Positions 62,738 to 64,000 of a stretch of 64,000 bases of DNA are shown one piece after another (position 1 is the first letter of the stretch; each line of letters begins with the position of its first letter). Below the pieces are notes generated by a model. The model was not told the DNA's origin. It did no database searches and saw only the letters and a list, made by a program, of their open reading frames with translations. The DNA comes from Bacteroides uniformis. Lineage in GTDB: Bacteria; Bacteroidota; Bacteroidia; Bacteroidales; Bacteroidaceae. Location of the stretch: contig NZ_CP102263.1 in the NCBI RefSeq assembly GCF_025147485.1, positions 3,609,501 to 3,673,500 on the forward strand, written 5' to 3'. The position numbers were made by a program, and so were the translations under genes.

Positions 62738-64000
62738 TCCTCTTTCTTTTCGGTCTTTTCTTTCTTTACGGACAAGTCGATGGCATCGGCTACTTTTTCA
62801 TCAGTCAGCGCAATGGCAAACACTTCCTTAATATCTTTCACATAGTGGAAAGTCAGTCCTTTCAGATATATATCCTGTATCTCTTCTATATTCTTGCGGT
62901 TCTCGTCGCTCAAGATAATCTCCTTGATACCGGCACGCTTGGCAGCCAGTATCTTCTCCTTGATGCCTCCTACCGGAAGTACCTTACCGCGAAGTGTTAT
63001 CTCTCCCGTCATGGCAAGATTGGCCTTCACCTTTTTCTGGGTGAGGGCAGAAGCGAGGGAGGTAGCCATCGTGATACCGGCAGACGGACCGTCTTTCGGA
63101 ATGGCGCCTTCGGGCACATGGACATGGATGTTCCAGTTATCAAAAATCTCTTCGTCAAGATTCAGCAGGGAGGCATGCGCCTTGATGTATTCCAATGCCA
63201 GCATGGCCGACTCTTTCATTACATCACCCAAATTGCCGGTCAATGTCAAACGTCCACCCTTGCCACGGCTCAGGCTGGTTTCCACGAAAAGTATTTCACC
63301 ACCTACGGCAGTCCACGCCAGACCGGTCACCACCCCTGCATACTCATTACCCTGATACTTGTCCCGGGTATATTCGGGTGCACCCAGGAATTCATACAAG
63401 TCTCCCGGTTTTATTTCGGTCTTCGCAAAATAACCGTCCGTAGCATATTGGCGTGCAGATTTACGGAGTATCTTTCCGATTTTCTTTTCCAGTTCGCGCA
63501 CGCCGCTCTCACGGGTATAATTCTCTATAATGGCTTCCAGTGTGTTCTTCGGAATCTTGATATCATTCTTTTTCATACCGTTTGCCTCCAATTCCTTCGG
63601 AACCAGATGGCGGCGGGCAATCTCAATCTTTTCTTCCGTGATATAGCCGCTTACCTCAATCAGCTCCATACGGTCCAGCAACGGTCCGGGGATGGTATTC
63701 AGATTATTGGCAGTAGCGATGAACATCACTTTAGACAAATCATAGTCCACATCCAGAAAGTTATCATGGAATGTAGTGTTCTGTTCCGGGTCGAGCACTT
63801 CGAGGAGGGCAGAGGAGGGGTCTCCCTGGCGGTCAGCACTCACCTTGTCTATTTCATCCAGAATAAATACCGGATTGGAGGAGCCTGCCTTTATCAGATT
63901 CTTGATAATCCGTCCCGGCATGGCACCGATATAGGTTTTACGATGACCGCGAATCTCAGCTTCATCATGCACGCCTCCCAGCGACATACGGATATACTTA
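62734..64000 (-). CDS. lon: Lon ATP-dependent protease, C-terminal part (cut at the window edge)
   Basis: The frame is open to the window end; an internal ATG at 63987 is not the true start, because the residues before it (KYIR, then [27 protein letters not shown]) continue the Lon AAA+ core. The remaining part has [25 protein letters not shown], the alpha-subdomain and the serine-lysine protease domain with [17 protein letters not shown] (Ser) and [21 protein letters not shown] (Lys). At least 422 residues are present, so about half the gene is outside. It ends overlapping tgt. Confidence 0.97.
   Translation of the reverse strand, partial: KYIRMSLGGVHDEAEIRGHRKTYIGAMPGRIIKNLIKAGSSNPVFILDEIDKVSADRQGDPSSALLEVLDPEQNTTFHDNFLDVDYDLSKVMFIATANNLNTIPGPLLDRMELIEVSGYITEEKIEIARRHLVPKELEANGMKKNDIKIPKNTLEAIIENYTRESGVRELEKKIGKILRKSARQYATDGYFAKTEIKPGDLYEFLGAPEYTRDKYQGNEYAGVVTGLAWTAVGGEILFVETSLSRGKGGRLTLTGNLGDVMKESAMLALEYIKAHASLLNLDEEIFDNWNIHVHVPEGAIPKDGPSAGITMATSLASALTQKKVKANLAMTGEITLRGKVLPVGGIKEKILAAKRAGIKEIILSDENRKNIEEIQDIYLKGLTFHYVKDIKEVFAIALTDEKVADAIDLSVKKEKTEKKEE

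Overview
The window looks like chromosome of a Bacteroides species or a close Bacteroidales relative. The evidence is the set of Bacteroides-type promoters (TTTG about 20 bases ahead of a TAnnTTTG box, perfect upstream of the tRNA-Lys gene), a xylose cluster run by a Nudix-fold regulator, a TamL-type lipoprotein of the Omp85 family, a HU-SPOR protein, Bacteroidetes-type LspA with its DUF4296 neighbour, and a tyrosine-dependent thiamin pathway. I cannot name the species. No rRNA, CRISPR array, prophage or insertion sequence was seen.

Layout. 1-6030 (minus) is a complete TPP-riboswitch-controlled thiamin operon: thiS, thiE, thiG, thiC, thiH, thiF and a second ThiE-like gene cut by the window edge. 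6088-7625 holds a HEAT-like unknown gene and fabD. 8024-13305 (plus) is the xylose operon xylR-xylB-xylA-xylE. 13498-16054 carries a GNAT/nitrilase fusion gene and a winged-helix-like unknown gene preceded by a striking 22-bp periodic repeat array. 16329-19546 (minus) is an AT-rich DpnII-type (GATC) restriction-modification operon with one extra unknown gene. 19829-25621 (plus) is ileS, a DksA-like gene, lspA, a DUF4296 lipoprotein and a small unknown gene. 25569-34427 covers a TrmH-type methylase, tamL, a DUF3332 lipoprotein, ndh-doxX, a D15-type outer-membrane protein and a phosphoethanolamine transferase.

34452-37788 (minus) is a redox operon of a NapH/NapG-like fusion polyferredoxin, an exported ferredoxin-type aldo/keto reductase and a DUF1893 protein. 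37985-42036 (minus) is a trehalose pair, fused OtsA-OtsB and a GH15 hydrolase. 42176-46389 has a flavodoxin-fold oxidoreductase, tRNA-Lys, an MBL hydrolase, a POT-like transporter with an operator-like array, and a HAD phosphatase. 46432-50609 is the hexuronate locus (uxaC divergent from a LacI regulator and uxaB). 50718-56816 holds FHA and HU-SPOR genes, then wzi, rmlC, ugd and a DUF4738 lipoprotein. 56853-64000 has a DEAD-box helicase, serB, a thioredoxin-fold protein without catalytic cysteines, and the tightly overlapped lon-tgt-lptG group, with lon cut by the window edge.

The most notable points are the 22-bp iteron-like array beside the winged-helix gene, the swapped G-x-H-H signature in IleRS, the extra gene in the DpnII operon, a second 22-bp-phased motif array at the POT-like transporter promoter, and several standard enzymes that have lost their zinc or redox cysteines (ThiF, Tgt, the DksA-like protein, the thioredoxin-like protein).
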